A stretch of DNA of 64,000 nucleotides, from contig JAGYJX010000031.1 in NCBI GenBank assembly GCA_018401495.1, positions 1 through 64,000 of the forward strand. The letters are read 5' to 3'. The notes beneath the pieces are model-generated. The model ran no database searches. It worked only from the letters and a program-made list of their open reading frames with translations, and was not told where the DNA came from. The DNA comes from Rhodospirillaceae bacterium. Its GTDB lineage: Bacteria > Pseudomonadota > Alphaproteobacteria > Thalassobaculales > Thalassobaculaceae. The number at the start of each line of letters is the position of its first letter. The first letter of the stretch is position 1. Shown piece by piece: positions 63,301 through 64,000 of this stretch. A program made the translations under genes and the position numbers.

Positions 63301-64000
63301 CCGAGCCGTTCACGGTTGTCGGCGTCGGCGACATGTCGGGCGACGTGTTCGGCAACGGCATGCTGCTGTCGAAGCAGATCCGCCTGCTCGGCGCGTTCAA
63401 CCACCTGCACGTCTTCGTCGACCCCGATCCGGACCCGGTCGCCGGCTTTGCCGAGCGCCAGCGGCTGTTCGACCTGCCGCGCTCCAGCTGGGCGGACTAC
63501 GACGCCGCGCTGATCTCGCGCGGCGGCGGGGTGTTCGAGCGCAGCGCCAAGTCGATCCGCCTGACCCCCGAGATCAAGGCGCTGTTCGGCCTCGCCACCG
63601 ACACCGTCACGCCGAACGACCTGATCAAGGCGATGCTGGCCGCCGAGGCCGACCTGCTGTGGTTCGGCGGCATCGGAACCTACGCCAAGGCCAGCCGGGA
63701 ATCCGCCGCCGAGGTCGGCGACCGGGCCAACGACGCGGTCCGGATCGACGCCACCCAGATCCGCGCCAAGGTGGTCGGCGAGGGCGCCAATCTGGGGGTC
63801 ACCCAGCGCGCCCGCATCGAGTACGCGCTGCGCGGCGGCCGCATCAACACCGACGCCATCGACAACTCGGCCGGCGTCGACTGCTCCGACCACGAGGTCA
63901 ACATCAAGGTCCTGCTCGGCGCGGTCGTCGCCGACGGCGACATGACCCTGAAGCAGCGCGACGCCCTGCTGGAGACGATGACCGACGAGGTCGCCCAGCT
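60362..64000 (+). CDS. gdhB: NAD-specific glutamate dehydrogenase, large (L_180) type, frameshifted near 62867, truncated by window end
   Basis: The gene starts at ATG 60362 after GGGGGAGGAC and runs off the window, giving about 1,213 codons of a family usually near 1,600. It oxidises glutamate to 2-oxoglutarate with NAD in amino-acid catabolism. The long N-terminal region includes ACT-like parts (NDDMPFLVDSVTAALNRKEL); the catalytic core begins at GGIRWSDRREDFRTEILG. After that an extra C (GGGCCTGATG for GGGCTGATG) shifts frame; the next frame continues LMKAQQVKNAVIVPVGSKGG, GDMSGDVFGNGMLLSKQIRL and KVVGEGANLGVTQRARIEYA. Catalytic motifs are therefore intact if the base is an error. Confidence 0.93.

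Overview
The window looks like a chromosomal segment of a free-living, high-GC alphaproteobacterium, most likely of Rhodospirillales type. The evidence is very high GC throughout, a four-gene sdhCDAB operon, glnK-amtB, a large-type NAD-glutamate dehydrogenase, an alphaproteobacterial DUF971/Trm112/LON/thioredoxin operon, a phasin and FNR/FixK-like boxes. No insertion sequence, prophage or CRISPR array was seen. Fourteen apparent indels (mostly single-base) in eleven otherwise well-conserved genes, several of them expected to be essential, suggest a draft assembly with uncorrected errors rather than real gene decay.

Layout. 1-7.2 kb: zapE, a short-chain dehydrogenase, a secreted hypothetical protein, an FkbM methyltransferase and succinate dehydrogenase, all on the minus strand. 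7.4-15.6 kb: envelope proteins (Q/N-rich PRC-barrel protein, pentapeptide-repeat protein), a TetR repressor divergent from an RND efflux pair across a perfect palindromic operator, an L,D-transpeptidase and an Lpp-like lipoprotein. 15.7-20.5 kb: a proteostasis/storage block (phasin, CbpM, CbpA/DnaJ, a membrane AAA protease FtsH, an HPt-pseudoreceiver protein) with two FNR/FixK-like boxes. 20.5-25 kb: pckA and pgk, a methyltransferase and a small metallothionein-like protein.

25.0-41.7 kb is the most unusual part. Eleven minus-strand genes (37854 down to 25047) form one run in which nine of ten junctions are 4-nt start/stop overlaps. They encode four glycosyltransferases, a histidine phosphatase, a polysaccharide deacetylase, a PH-like membrane protein and a complete oligopeptide-family ABC importer. 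Divergently transcribed from this run are an 885-residue ABC exporter-like protein whose nucleotide-binding domain has lost most catalytic residues and carries a roughly 280-residue expansion built on a repeated segment, a cyclic-nucleotide-binding-domain protein and a small methyltransferase. I infer a candidate envelope or extracellular glycan system that makes, exports and perhaps recaptures or senses a glycoconjugate; its product is unknown.

41.7-52.9 kb: exonuclease III, an FAH-family hydrolase, a TRAP transporter, a glutamine amidotransferase-type hydrolase, lolA, ftsK and glnK-amtB with a sigma-54-like promoter and a clear terminator. 52.9-64 kb: a UbiH-type monooxygenase, crcB, the conserved DUF971/Trm112/LON/CnoX operon, a ProX-type deacylase, tRNA-Gly(GCC), a response regulator, a PLP-dependent dehydratase, exoD and the start of NAD-glutamate dehydrogenase, which runs off the right edge.
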